A DNA stretch of 64,000 nucleotides from Dactylosporangium vinaceum (GCF_019904175.1 NZ_CP061913.1:8990001-9054000); one strand, 5' to 3'; shown: positions 9,101 to 17,181, numbered from the stretch's first letter. A program made the numbers and translations. The notes: generated by a model not told the origin, from the letters alone.

Positions 9101-9934
9101 CCTGACGCCGGCGACGTACCCGACGTACGGCCCGTAGTCACAGTGGCTCGCGAACCCCGCGTACACGACGCCGTCGAGCAGCAGCAGGCCCGGCCGCTGC
9201 GCGGCGGTCTTCGGGTTGAACGTATTGGACGGGTCGTTCGTCGGCGTCCCCTGGATCGTCACCGGCCAGCCGGAGCGCTCGGCCCCGGTCGCCGGGTTGA
9301 TGGAGTGCATGTAGAAGTGCGGATGGTTGGCGTCCGCGCCGTCGTTGACCTTCGCCGTGAAGAACACCGACTGGGTCGCCGGGTCGTACACGGGCGTGCT
9401 GGTGATCCCGATGTTCGGCACCAGGTCCCCGCAGCCGATGGCCGACGCCGGCCAGGCCGGTCCGACACTGCGTGACCAGACGATCGCCCCGGTCTGCGGG
9501 TTGAGCCCGTAGATCCAGTTGTTCTCGGTCGCGGCGATGAGCGTGCCGCCCGCGACGATCGGCTGGGCGTAGACCTGCCCGTTGAGGTCGGTGGCGAAGA
9601 GCTGCCCGAAGTCGGCCGCGGAGACCGCCGACGGCCCGAGCGCGGGCTCATTGGCATCCCAGCCGGTGCGCAGGTTGTCGACGGACGCGGTCGTGACGTC
9701 CGCACCCGCCGGCCCGGCGACAAGCGTGACGGCGCCGATGGCCAGCAGCGGCGAGAGGAGGGCGGTGACCAGGCGGCGGCGCGCGAGGCCGGCGGGCCGG
9801 GCGCCGGCGCGCAACGGCGGGGCGGCGCCGTCGGCCGGGCGGTTCGCGGCGGCGGTGTGCCGGGCGCCGGTGCTGCGCGACATATCGGATTTTTCGCCCG
9901 ACGGGGTATTCGCGGCTTGTAGGAGCTTTGCCAT
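6143..9934 (-). CDS. Large secreted propeller/Ig/discoidin protein
   Basis: 1263 residues from the ATG at 9934, which has TGGAG upstream; an internal ATG at 9883 is the alternative. After a basic region (ARRRLV, possibly Tat-like) and a hydrophobic signal comes a PQQ-like beta propeller (about residues 70-570, LNGQVYAQPIV, NNWIYGLNPQTGAIVW). Then follow three Hydin/choice-of-anchor-D Ig-like modules (FGSVAVGSTA, FGTVPTGAAK, FGSVTVGTTA), an F5/8 type C (discoidin) domain, a fourth Ig-like module and a second discoidin domain at the C-terminus. The two discoidin domains share WESANNAFPQWIQVDLGA exactly. Likely binds extracellular polysaccharide; no catalytic residues were identified. Confidence 0.8.
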   Translation of the reverse strand: MAKLLQAANTPSGEKSDMSRSTGARHTAAANRPADGAAPPLRAGARPAGLARRRLVTALLSPLLAIGAVTLVAGPAGADVTTASVDNLRTGWDANEPALGPSAVSAADFGQLFATDLNGQVYAQPIVAGGTLIAATENNWIYGLNPQTGAIVWSRSVGPAWPASAIGCGDLVPNIGITSTPVYDPATQSVFFTAKVNDGADANHPHFYMHSINPATGAERSGWPVTIQGTPTNDPSNTFNPKTAAQRPGLLLLDGVVYAGFASHCDYGPYVGYVAGVRTTTPAMSTLWSTEAGRSTGMGGIWQSGGGLVSDGSGRIIVATGNGVSPAPGPGTSPPGTLAESVIRLQVNGDGSLAARDFFSPANNGKLDQDDTDFGSGGPVALPAAFGTAAHPHLLVQTGKDGRVYLLDRDNLGGMAQGPGGTDASLVPPAGPYSGVWGHPAVWGGDGGYVYQVENQGFLRAFKYGVNGSGLPTLTAAATSPATFGYTSGSPIVTSSGTTSGSAIVWAVYSDGSTGANGQLRAYDALPAGGQLHLRYSAPIGTAAKFAVPASDNGRVYVGNRDGRILGFGRPTTAALSAPPTDFGSVAVGSTASATVTVTATRAVRITAVTAAAPFATTPPALPVSLSAGQTLAVPVRFTPSATGGATGSLTFTTDAGTVALDLHGTGTRPGLGATPASLSFGTVPTGAAKTLGISITNTGTSAVTVTGSTPPAAPFTVTGMPANGTTIAAGASVAVSVQYAPTAAGTQSGSLTVTSSAGPVTVPLSGTAVVGAAHLTITPNPVAFGSVTVGTTATQTFDIANTGNITLTLTKAAPPVGAFNTATPVSEGQQLSPGDVIHQTVTFSPTAQGAQSAVYSITGDDGQGAVAVQLTGTGVPPVSSTDLAAGRPVTAQSTQGGYPAANVTDTDANSYWESANNAFPQWIQVDLGAAASVGKVTLRLPPQAAWAARRETLTVLSSVDGAQWSTAAGAADYLFDPATGNTASASFATVTARYVRLSITGNTGWPAGQLSSFEVYGTGGGTATLALSPTSVHFADTAVNTNSDWQTVTVTNTGSAPATVQSVTATGDFTVTTTCGTTIAAGANCTATVTFHPSAAGSRTGTLSVRSTAANAEVTSALSGTGVAVTATNLALRKPVTQSSNTQNYGAGNAVDGSADTYWESANNAFPQWIQVDLGATTAVSRVVLRLPPATAWAARTETVTVTDFTSGATLVASRACAFDPATGNTVTLTFPAAGVRNLRITVTGNTGWPAGQLSELEVYSS
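9878..9910. repeat. AT-rich motif, copy A
   Basis: A 33-base stretch starting CGACATATCGGAT that matches 28 of 33 positions of a second copy at 36417-36449. In this GC-rich window such an AT-rich match is unlikely by chance. Here it covers the first codons of the propeller protein and the alternative ATG at 9883. Function unknown; it could be an operator or a small dispersed repeat. Confidence 0.55.
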
Positions 9935-10050
9935 GACGGCTCCAGGGAGGGGTGGGGGTGGCGCCAGGGGCTGATCCGCAGGGGTCGATTGGATCAGCAC
10001 CGTAACGCCATCGACATCTGTGCGCAAGATGCCAACGAATGCCAGAAATA

Positions 10051-10070
10051 TTTGCAAGCATGGCTGCAAA
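10051..10070. promoter_or_regulatory. Inverted repeat in divergent promoter region
   Basis: TTTGCA-N8-TGCAAA in the 257-base intergenic region between the propeller gene and the sortase substrate gene. The surrounding sequence is AT-richer than the coding regions. It could bind a regulator shared by both genes. No factor is proposed. Confidence 0.35.
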
Positions 10071-10191
10071 AGCCGCCGGACTCGCGTTGTGACAGTCCAC
10101 CGTCCGTGCGGGTTACAGATCGTTACCCGTATGTGCCGGATGGGTATGACACTCGAACAGAGCACGGCCTTCACCGGAAGGGGACGGAGCG

Positions 10192-10710
10192 ATGACCAGT
10201 CCGGCCAGGCGCCCCGGAGTACGCGACAACCGCACCGCGGTCGCCGCCGGCGGGGCCGCGCTCATCGTGATGCTGCTGGCACTGCTGGCGTACTGCCAGT
10301 ACAACGGCTCGGGCTCCGACAGCGCCGCCCCGGCCGTCTCGGCCTCGGTGTCGGCGTCCGTCTCGGCCTCGGCCAGCCGCTCGGCCGCCGCTTCCCGCTC
10401 GGCTGATGCATCCCGTTCGGCTGATGCATCCCGCGCGGCCGCGGCCGCCGCCGACGCATCCCGCTCGGCCGCCGCCGCCCGGTCCGCCTCGGCCGCCGCT
10501 TCGGCCGCGGCAGGCTCGGACGACGGCACCGCGGGCGTCGGTGAGGGCGGCGCGGGCGCCGGCGTGACCCCGAGCGGCGCCCCGCACACCGGCGGCGGCG
10601 ACGGCCTGGGCATGCGCAGCCCGCTCCTGGCCGGCGGCGGCATCGTGCTGCTGCTGACCGCGGCGGCGCTTGTGGTCTTCCGGATGCGCCCGGCCACGGC
10701 CCGCCGCTGA
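10192..10710 (+). CDS. Ser/Ala-rich surface protein, candidate sortase substrate
   Basis: 172 residues. The ATG at 10192 follows GGACGGAG. N-terminal hydrophobic segment (about 17-37), then a low-complexity stalk built of SAS, SRS and SADAS units (about 45-110) encoded by short tandem repeats. A C-terminal sorting-like signal follows: APHTG, a glycine-rich stretch, a hydrophobic helix and the basic tail RMRPATARR. APHTG resembles the LAXTG/LPXTG class of sorting sites. The stop overlaps the start of the sortase gene (TGATG), which supports an enzyme-substrate pair; that pairing is inference. Confidence 0.7.
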   Translation: MTSPARRPGVRDNRTAVAAGGAALIVMLLALLAYCQYNGSGSDSAAPAVSASVSASVSASASRSAAASRSADASRSADASRAAAAAADASRSAAAARSASAAASAAAGSDDGTAGVGEGGAGAGVTPSGAPHTGGGDGLGMRSPLLAGGGIVLLLTAAALVVFRMRPATARR

Positions 10711-11423
10711 TGGTCCGGCCGCGCCTGCCCCTGCCGCGGCTGCCCCTGCCGCGGGCGCCCCGGCCCCGCCGGCTGGTCGTCGACGGCCTGACCGCGCTGC
10801 TGGCCGCGGGCGGCCTGACCCTGCTCGTCATCGGCGCCTCGCCCGCACCGCCACCGCCGGAGCGCCCGGCCGCGCTCGCGCCCTCCTACGCGCCGCCGGG
10901 CTCACCCGTGCCGATCGCCAGCTCCGCCGCCCCGGGGCCGAAGGTGACGCGCGGCCTGGGCGCCTCGACCCCGGTCCGGCTGGCGATCCCGGCCATCGGC
11001 GTGGACACGCCCCTCATGTCGCTCGGCCTCAACCCGGACGGCACCGTGGAGGTCCCGCCGGTGGCGGCCGACGCCCCCGCCGGCTGGTACCGCAACCTGC
11101 GCACTCCCGGTGAGGTCGGACCCGCTGTCGTCCTGGGCCACGTCGACACCGCCCACGACGGCCCCGCGGTCTTCTACCGCCTGCGCGAGCTCCGGCCGGG
11201 CGACCCGATCTCGGTCCGCCGCGCCGACGGCAGCGTGGCGGTCTTCGTGGTGGAGCGGGTGGTGGAGGTGCCGAAGAGCGACTTCCCCACCGAGGACGTC
11301 TACGGCCCCGTGGACTACCCCGCCCTGCGCCTGGTGACGTGCGGCGGGACCTTCGACCACCTCCGCCACACGTACAAGGGCAACACGCTCGTCTACGCCC
11401 GCCTCCAGCCGCCGGCGGGCTGA
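10710..11423 (+). CDS. Class F-type sortase
   Basis: Membrane-anchored transpeptidase, 237 residues. A proline-rich basic N-terminus precedes one transmembrane helix (about 25-45). The catalytic domain shows LGHVDTAHDGPAVFYRL with the active-site His and LVTCGGTFD with the active-site Cys. A downstream basic residue in HLRHTYKGN is a candidate for the conserved Arg. Length and motifs fit the actinobacterial class E/F group. It overlaps the stop of the candidate substrate gene by one base. Confidence 0.85.
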   Translation: MVRPRLPLPRLPLPRAPRPRRLVVDGLTALLAAGGLTLLVIGASPAPPPPERPAALAPSYAPPGSPVPIASSAAPGPKVTRGLGASTPVRLAIPAIGVDTPLMSLGLNPDGTVEVPPVAADAPAGWYRNLRTPGEVGPAVVLGHVDTAHDGPAVFYRLRELRPGDPISVRRADGSVAVFVVERVVEVPKSDFPTEDVYGPVDYPALRLVTCGGTFDHLRHTYKGNTLVYARLQPPAG

Positions 11424-11471
11424 GCGCCGCAGCGGGTTCCCCGATACCTTCGCAGCCGATATATTGCCGGG

Positions 11472-11810
11472 GTGGAGACCCCGCTGCGTGAACCCACGTT
11501 CCTGATCCTCACCGCCCTCGCCGGTGAGCCGATGCACGGCTACGGCCTGATCGCCGAGGTGGCCCAGCTGTCCGACGGGCGCATCGCGCTGCGGCCCGGC
11601 ACCCTCTACGGCGCGCTCGACCGGCTCGTGGACGCCGGCCTGGTGGCCGTCGACCGCGAGGAGACCGTCGACGGCCGGCTGCGCCGCTACTACCGGCTCA
11701 CGGAGCCGGGCGGCGAGATCCTGACCGCCGAGACCGAACGCATGCGCCGCAACGTCAAGGCGGCGACCACCCGGCTGCGGGCCGCCCGGCTGGGCCCGGG
11801 CCTCGCGTGA
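11472..11810 (+). CDS. PadR-family transcriptional regulator
   Basis: 112-residue winged-helix regulator: MHGYGLIAEVAQLSDGRIAL is the recognition region and LRPGTLYGALDRLVDAGLV the PadR core. The GTG start at 11472 follows CCGGGGTG. Just upstream, CCGATACC and CCGATATATT (11441-11465) repeat the same half-site, a plausible autoregulatory operator. The stop overlaps the next start (GTGA), so it is cotranscribed with the membrane protein, the usual PadR-target arrangement. Confidence 0.85.
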   Translation: METPLREPTFLILTALAGEPMHGYGLIAEVAQLSDGRIALRPGTLYGALDRLVDAGLVAVDREETVDGRLRRYYRLTEPGGEILTAETERMRRNVKAATTRLRAARLGPGLA

Positions 11811-12805
11811 GCCGCCCGGATCTGGCCCGGCGCTACGCGCGCTGGGTGGCGCTGCTGTATCCGGCCCCCGACCGGCACCGACGCGGCGCGGAGCTGGTCG
11901 ACACCTACCTGGCCCTGGCTCCGCCCGGCCGTCGGCACCCCACCGCGGCCGACATCGCCGACCTGGCGGCCGGTGGGCTGCGCCGGCACCTGCGGGCCGT
12001 GCCCGGGTTCGGCCCCGGTCTGCGCCTCGCCGGGCTTATCGCGCTGACGACCGCGGCCGCGTTCGGGAGCGGGTGGGCGGCCTTCGAGATGCTGGCACTG
12101 CACGGCCCGCGGCCCTCCGTGTCCCTCGCCCCGGCGGCGTGGGTGGCCTGGCTGCTGACCGCCGCCGCGTACGCCGCCGCGCCCGGCCGCTGGTGGCGCC
12201 GCTCGGCCGTCGCCGCCCTGCTCGTCACCGCGGCCCTCCAGCCGGCCGCACTGCTGACCGGGCGGCCGGGCGCGCCGCTGACCGTCCTGGTGCCCCAGTG
12301 CGTCCTCGGCCTCGTCGCGCTCGGCGCCGATGTCCGGCCCGGCCGCCGGACCCGGCTGCTGCCGCTGGCCGCCGCGCTGGTGACCGCGCCGGTCACCGTG
12401 GCCGCCGCGCCGCCCGAGGGCGTCTTCGGCAACTACTACGAGCCCGCCGAGACCGTCCTGCCGGTCGTCGGCGTGACGCTCCTGATCACCGCGGTGCTGC
12501 TCGCGCTCGCCCTGGCCGTCGTCCGGCCCGACTCCCGCGGCGTCTGGACACTGCTGATCCTGCTCACGCCGATCGGCATGCTCGCACTGAACCGGCTCGG
12601 CGGGCTGCTCGACGGCGCGCCCGGCCGGCCGCTCCTGGACACCTGGCCGCTCGTGCCGACCTGGCCGTCGATGGCGGCCGCGGCGGCCGCGGTCGCCACG
12701 GTGGGCCCGGCCCTGCTGCTCCTGGCATTGGCCCTGGCCGCCCGGTCCCACCACCGGCCGCCGCCCGGGGCCGGTGGGTGTGCAGGAGTGCGGGAGGAGT
12801 TGTGA
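11807..12805 (+). CDS. Multi-pass membrane protein paired with PadR
   Basis: 332 residues. The soluble N-terminus (about 1-65) contains RYARWVALLYPAPDRHRRGAE, a start often seen in actinobacterial proteins encoded behind PadR regulators. About eight hydrophobic segments follow. No enzymatic motif was recognised. The GTG at 11807 overlaps the PadR stop. Function unknown; it may be the membrane target whose level PadR controls. Confidence 0.6.
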   Translation: MSRPDLARRYARWVALLYPAPDRHRRGAELVDTYLALAPPGRRHPTAADIADLAAGGLRRHLRAVPGFGPGLRLAGLIALTTAAAFGSGWAAFEMLALHGPRPSVSLAPAAWVAWLLTAAAYAAAPGRWWRRSAVAALLVTAALQPAALLTGRPGAPLTVLVPQCVLGLVALGADVRPGRRTRLLPLAAALVTAPVTVAAAPPEGVFGNYYEPAETVLPVVGVTLLITAVLLALALAVVRPDSRGVWTLLILLTPIGMLALNRLGGLLDGAPGRPLLDTWPLVPTWPSMAAAAAAVATVGPALLLLALALAARSHHRPPPGAGGCAGVREEL

Positions 12806-12919
12806 GTATTTGCAGGTTCCCGAAAACGGGTCATCAGAACTCGATCACGGTTGATACCTTCAGCCCCGCCGCACAAGCGGCTGTCGGCCACCCCCACGGG
12901 GTGGCAGAACGGGGGAGGG

Positions 12920-14707
12920 ATGAAGGTTCGCTCGAGGCTGCGCTCGTTCGGGGTCCTGGCGGTCGCGGCGCTCATCGGGATGCTCGGCGGGGTGGTGCCG
13001 GCTACCGGCGCCTTTGCGGCCGGCAGCGGGTTCGACGGCACCGTGACCGACGCGCTCACGGGTGCGCCGGTGGCCGGGGCCGGGGTGGTGATCCAGTTCC
13101 CGGACGGGTCGCACTGGGCGTTCACCAATGCGGATCAGGCCGGACACTTCGCGTTCCCGGACGCGGCCGCGGGGCAGTACATCGTGCAGATCCAGCGCGG
13201 TGACTACATCGAGCAGTGGCTCAACGGCAAGCCCGACCGCTACTCGGCCGACCTGATCACGGTGCCGGGCACTGTCAGCGTCGCGCTCATGCCGATCCAA
13301 TACGGGGCCATCGCGGGCAAGGTGACCGGCAAGGCCGGCGGCGCGGGACTCGCGAACGTCGCCGTCGAGCTGCGGCGCGGCAGCAACTCGGCCGGCTACA
13401 CGGCCACCGACGCCCAGGGCAACTACCACTTCGACCACCTGCAGACCGGCACCTACACGGCGAGGTTCACCTACCCCAGCGGGCAGGTGGTCTGGTACGA
13501 CAACACCGACGAGTGGCACGCGACGCCGATCACCGTCGCGCCCGACGCCACGACCACTGTCAACGCCGTGCGCCCGCCGGTGGGCACGCTCAAGATCAAG
13601 GCGCTGGACCGGACGACGAAGGCGCCGATCGCCAACTACTGTTGGTACGTCCAGACGGCCCCGTTCCAGTTCCCGACGACGTGCACCGACGCCAACGGGG
13701 TGGCCACGCTGACGGACGTCCCGGTCGGCGACTACTCCGGCGGCGGCTACGACCAGACCAACACCTACGTCAACGGGCTCTTCGGCCCCGTGGCGGTCAC
13801 CGCCGGCCACACCACGACCACCACCGTGAAGCTGGACAAGACCTCGAAGCTGCACGTCGACTTCGTGGACAGCGCGACCGGTGCTGCGGTCAGCGCCTGC
13901 TTCTCGATGACCGACCCGGTCCGCAACGACGTCGGGTACAGCAACCAGTGCGGCACCTCGATCGACATGCCGAACCTGTTCCCGCACGAGAAGTTCCGGC
14001 TCTTCGCCGCGCCGTACGACGGCGTGCACGGCGCCCAGTGGGTCGGCCGCAACGGGCTCGGCACCGGCGACCCGGACAAGGCAAAGGTCTACAACCTCAA
14101 CCCGGGCGAGCAGGCCCAGGTGACGATCAAGCTCGACGGCGCCGGCTCGGTGACCGGCACGGTCAAGGACGCGACCACCGGCGCGGCGTTCTCCGGCAGC
14201 ATCTGCGCCACCGCCACCGCGCCCGGGTTCAACTACGGCTCCAACAGCCAGTCCGACTGCACGTACCAGAGCAGCGCGTACACCATCCGCAACCTCGGGC
14301 CGTACCAGTGGAAGCTGGCGTTCCCGGACTTCAGCGGCGGGCACGCGTGGGTCTGGTCGGGCGGCGCGGTCAACCGGGCCCAGGCCACCTCGGTGAAGAT
14401 CGTCGCGGGGCAGACGAAGACGCTGGACGTGACCGCCCCGGCCGCCGGCATCATCACCGGCCAGGTCACCGGCCCGGCCGACGCCTGCATCAGGTGCACG
14501 ACCATCACCGTGGTCGACGCGACGACCGGGGACTACGCGGCCGCCTCGCCGTACGTGAACCCGGACGGCACGTTCACCATCAAGGGCGTCAACACGCAGG
14601 ACGTCAAGCTGTACTACTCGTACAACGGCGCCACGGTGCAGTACCCGGCAGTGCTGCGCACCACCGCCGGCGCCACCCAGTCCGGCATCACCATCGCGCT
14701 GCCGTAA
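12920..14707 (+). CDS. Secreted multi-domain Ig-like (CarboxypepD_reg) protein
   Basis: 595 residues. ATG at 12920 after GGGGGAGGG; earlier in-frame starts lack a ribosome site. Sec signal with AFAA/GS cleavage near residue 35. Repeated carboxypeptidase-regulatory/SdrD-B-like beta-sandwich modules follow, each opening with a GxVTDAxTGAPVAGAxV pattern (FDGTVTDALTG, IAGKVTGKAGG, VTGTVKDATTG, ITGQVTGPADA). Segments with EQWLNGKPDRYSA and QVVWYDNTDEWHAT fit cell-surface proteins of this class. No sorting signal. Role likely structural or adhesive. Confidence 0.65.
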   Translation: MKVRSRLRSFGVLAVAALIGMLGGVVPATGAFAAGSGFDGTVTDALTGAPVAGAGVVIQFPDGSHWAFTNADQAGHFAFPDAAAGQYIVQIQRGDYIEQWLNGKPDRYSADLITVPGTVSVALMPIQYGAIAGKVTGKAGGAGLANVAVELRRGSNSAGYTATDAQGNYHFDHLQTGTYTARFTYPSGQVVWYDNTDEWHATPITVAPDATTTVNAVRPPVGTLKIKALDRTTKAPIANYCWYVQTAPFQFPTTCTDANGVATLTDVPVGDYSGGGYDQTNTYVNGLFGPVAVTAGHTTTTTVKLDKTSKLHVDFVDSATGAAVSACFSMTDPVRNDVGYSNQCGTSIDMPNLFPHEKFRLFAAPYDGVHGAQWVGRNGLGTGDPDKAKVYNLNPGEQAQVTIKLDGAGSVTGTVKDATTGAAFSGSICATATAPGFNYGSNSQSDCTYQSSAYTIRNLGPYQWKLAFPDFSGGHAWVWSGGAVNRAQATSVKIVAGQTKTLDVTAPAAGIITGQVTGPADACIRCTTITVVDATTGDYAAASPYVNPDGTFTIKGVNTQDVKLYYSYNGATVQYPAVLRTTAGATQSGITIALP

Positions 14708-14723
14708 CGGCTGACGAGTAGCC

Positions 14724-14755
14724 GACAGATCACGGCTCCTCCCTCCGGATCTGTC
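14724..14755 (+). terminator. Hairpin after the Ig-like protein gene
   Basis: GACAGATC (14724-14731) and GATCTGTC (14748-14755) form a perfect 8-bp stem with a 16-base loop, 17 bases after the stop codon. No U-tract follows. It lies between two plus-strand secreted-protein genes and could terminate the first or attenuate the second. Confidence 0.4.
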
Positions 14756-14797
14756 AGGTGTGGGCGACCGCTCCACAGGCTCGACGAGGGAGGAACA

Positions 14798-15298
14798 ATG
14801 TCCAGCATGCGACGGATCCTGGTGCTGGTGGCCGCGATGGTGGCCACCAGCACCGGGCTCGCGTTGGCCGGTGCGTCGCCGGCGAGCGCGTGGACCTGGA
14901 CCAACGGCTCGACCGTGTACAACAGCGGCAACCTGTGCGGGCAGGGTGACGCCGGCATCGACCACGTGGGCGCGACGTTCTCCGGCAACCTGGCCTACGC
15001 CAACGTCTACGCCCGGGGCGCGGGCTGCGGCGCCGGCCTGGTCAACAGCTACGCGGCGGTCCGGCTCGACGTGCTCAAGTGGAACGGCTCGGCCTGGTAC
15101 CTGTGCCGCAACACGGACTGGCTCTACGGCTACACCGGCGTGAACCAGTGGGGCCCGTACGGCCCGTCCCAGGTCTACAACTACGGCGGCAAGGCGTCGT
15201 GCGGCGTCGGCTGGTACGCGACCCGCGCCTACGCCTACGTCTCGGACGGCACCGCCTGGCGGGGCGGCACCGTCTGGGCGCAGGAGTACGTCGCCTGA
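14798..15298 (+). CDS. Small secreted protein with four cysteines
   Basis: 166 residues. ATG at 14798 after GAGGGAGG. Sec signal ends ASPASA/WTW near residue 31, giving a mature protein of about 135 residues rich in Tyr, Trp, Gly and Asn. Four Cys (NLCGQ, GCGAG, LCRNT, SCGVG) suggest two disulfides. No family recognised. Convergent with the SDR gene. Confidence 0.6.
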   Translation: MSSMRRILVLVAAMVATSTGLALAGASPASAWTWTNGSTVYNSGNLCGQGDAGIDHVGATFSGNLAYANVYARGAGCGAGLVNSYAAVRLDVLKWNGSAWYLCRNTDWLYGYTGVNQWGPYGPSQVYNYGGKASCGVGWYATRAYAYVSDGTAWRGGTVWAQEYVA

Positions 15299-15411
15299 CC
15301 ACCGCCGCTACGGCCCCCCGCCGGATCCGGTGCAGCCGCCGGCGATGCTCCACCAGCGGCTGGACCGGGTCATCGACGGCCCGGTCTCGGCGTCAGCCGG
15401 GGACGCGCCGG

Positions 15412-16158
15412 TCAGCCGCTCAGGTCGAGCTCGGTGCCGGTCAGGAGGCGGGCCCGGTCGGAGGCGGCGAACGCGGCAAGCTCGCCGACCTCGGCCAGGG
15501 TCGCCAGGCGGCCGGTGAGCGTCTGCTCGGCGAGCGTCCTGACGAGCTCGTCGCGGCCCTCGAAGTCGGCCGGGATGGTCTCGGGCAGGCCGCTGGTGCG
15601 CAGGGTGACGACGCGGACGCCGCGGCGGCCCAGCTCGGCGGCGAGCTGCTTGCGCATCGACTCGACGGCGTCGAAGGTGACGCCCATGCCGCCCACGCTG
15701 AACCGGCGGGCCACCGACCAGTCGAAGGAGCCGCCGAAGTACAGGATCAGGCCGCTGCCCTGCGCGACCATGACGCGGGCCGCGGCCCGGGCGGTGATGA
15801 ACTTCGCGGTGACCGAGGTGACGATCGGGCGCAGGTAGTCGGCGACGGCCATCTCGGCCATCGGGGTGCCCTGGACGTCCCCGTCGCCTATCACGTTCAC
15901 CGACACGTCGAGGCGCCCGGAGCGCTCCATGACCGCGGCCGTGTGCGCGTCGACGGCCCGCTCGTCGAGGGCGTCGACGACGTCGGCGTAGGCGGTGCCG
16001 CCGGCCGCCGCGATGTCGTCGGCCACCGCCCGCAGCGTCTCCCGGGTGCGCCCGGCCAGGTGCACGGTGGCCCCGTGGCGGGCGAACGCCCTGGCCATCG
16101 CGCCGCCGACGTTGCCGCCGCCCCCATAGACCACCGCGGTCCGGCCCTCCAGCATCAT
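15412..16158 (-). CDS. SDR-fold protein lacking the Tyr-Lys catalytic pair
   Basis: 248 residues from the ATG at 16158 (starts at 16155 or GTG 16185 are possible). Rossmann core: AVVYGGGGNVGGAMARAF for NAD(P) binding, LAGR after strand 2, NVIGDGD in the NNAG position. Where active-site YxxxK should be, the protein reads GGMGVTFDAVESMRKQL, with no Tyr. It may be an atypical dehydrogenase or a non-catalytic SDR. Undoing the inversion puts its start within about 40 bases of the second permease stop, on the same strand, so it was probably once the fourth gene of the importer operon. Confidence 0.7.
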   Translation of the reverse strand: MMLEGRTAVVYGGGGNVGGAMARAFARHGATVHLAGRTRETLRAVADDIAAAGGTAYADVVDALDERAVDAHTAAVMERSGRLDVSVNVIGDGDVQGTPMAEMAVADYLRPIVTSVTAKFITARAAARVMVAQGSGLILYFGGSFDWSVARRFSVGGMGVTFDAVESMRKQLAAELGRRGVRVVTLRTSGLPETIPADFEGRDELVRTLAEQTLTGRLATLAEVGELAAFAASDRARLLTGTELDLSG

Positions 16159-16200
16159 GCGCCCCAACATAGCGGGGATCGCCACCGTCGCTGCGGCTAA

Positions 16201-16855
16201 TACTGCAACGGCACTTGGGTAGTGTCGTTTCTGCTGGTTAGCGTTGGATGGTTGTGGGTGTGGTCGATCAGTGGCTGGCTGAGCTTGATCGGTTTTGTGT
16301 GCGGATCGGGCCGCGGTTCGGTCGTGTCGAGCCGCGGTCGCGGGCTGCGCGGTATATGTGCGGGCTGGCCGCTGGGTTGGATCGGCGCAACGGGTGGACG
16401 ATTGCTGAACATGCCGGTGAGGTGAGCCCGGACGGGATGCAGCGGTTGCTGCGCCGGGCGGAGTTCGACGTCGACGGAGTCCGTGATGACGTGCGTGACC
16501 TCGTGGTGGGACACCTGGCCGATCCGGACGCGGTGCTGGTCATCGATGACACCGGGTTTTTGAAGAAGGGCCGCCGGTCGGCCGGGGTGCAGCGGCAGTA
16601 CTCCGGGACGGCGGGACGGACTGAGAACTGCCAGATCGGGGTGTTCATGGCCTACGTCGCCGCGGCCGGTCATGCCCTGATCGACCGGGACCTGTATCTG
16701 CCCGAGTCGTGGATGGGGACCGGGCTCGCTGCCGGCAGGCCGGGATTCCCGACGAGGTCGGGTTCGCGACGAAGCCGCGGATGGCCATCACGATGCTGCA
16801 ACGGGCGGTCGATGCCGGGGTGCCGTTCGGGTGGGTCGCCGCCGACGAGGTCTAC
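16201..16855 (+). mobile_element. IS701-type element, left half (split by inversion)
   Basis: Terminal repeat TACTGCAACGGCACTT at 16201-16216, preceded by CTAA (16197-16200). CTAA is the reverse complement of the TTAG next to the other half, as expected for one element's target duplication after inversion. The half ends at about 16855, inside the transposase gene, where PNPOx sequence begins. Confidence 0.85.
16248..16855 (+). pseudogene. IS701-type transposase, N-terminal half
   Basis: Starts MVVGVVDQWLAELDRF and contains VIDDTGFLKKG (first catalytic Asp), SAGVQRQYSGTAGR, ENCQIGVFMAYV, and AGVPFGWVAADEVY (second Asp). One G is missing in the run 16715-16718, so LPESWMG and RCRQAGIPDEVGFATKP lie in different frames. 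The sequence stops after DEVY; the element's next residues, GQVPYLRLW, are found at 4593 on the opposite strand. Confidence 0.82.
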
Positions 16856-17047
16856 CCCGGCGACCCGGACCGCCCCCACTACTGGGAGGCCTTCCGCTGG
16901 GAGAACGAGCACGCCGAACGCGGCCGCCCCCTGGCGGACCCGCCCCAGGACCCGCTCGTCGTCGTAGTGCCCGACCGCATCGTCTACACCGAACACTGGC
17001 TGCGCCGCGACGGCTACAACCCTCGCCAATTCTGGCACCGCACCTGA
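16856..17047 (+). pseudogene. PNPOx-family flavin protein, C-terminal half
   Basis: 63 codons, PGDPDRPHYWEAFRWENEHA to the end, with RIVYTEHWLRRDGYNPRQFW, the C-terminal signature of PNPOx-like proteins. No start codon of its own; it continues the frame after the IS half. Joined to 4915-4594 it restores a protein of about 170 residues. It ends 134 bases before the end of the convergent cluster, so any functional tie to that cluster is unproven. Confidence 0.78.
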
Positions 17048-17181
17048 CCGGCCAGGGGCCCGGCAGCGCTCACGGGCGTCCGGCGCCGGGCGCTCGAACC
17101 GGTCGCCGGCGACGGTCGGGTCGAGAGACGGGTTGGCCGGGCGATCCGGCCCGGGGCGCAACGCTCAGCCGGTCCGCGGTG

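Noticed and set aside
4765..16718. Frameshifts at 4765-4769, near 4062-4075 and at 16715-16718 as sequencing errors only
   Set aside because: Homopolymer errors cannot be excluded, but all three fall in genes already broken by the inversion, while intact genes around them show none. Decay is the simpler reading.
3885..16855. Two independent truncated IS copies
   Set aside because: The halves are complementary to the residue, lie beside complementary halves of one PNPOx gene and have matching target duplications, which independent truncations would not give.
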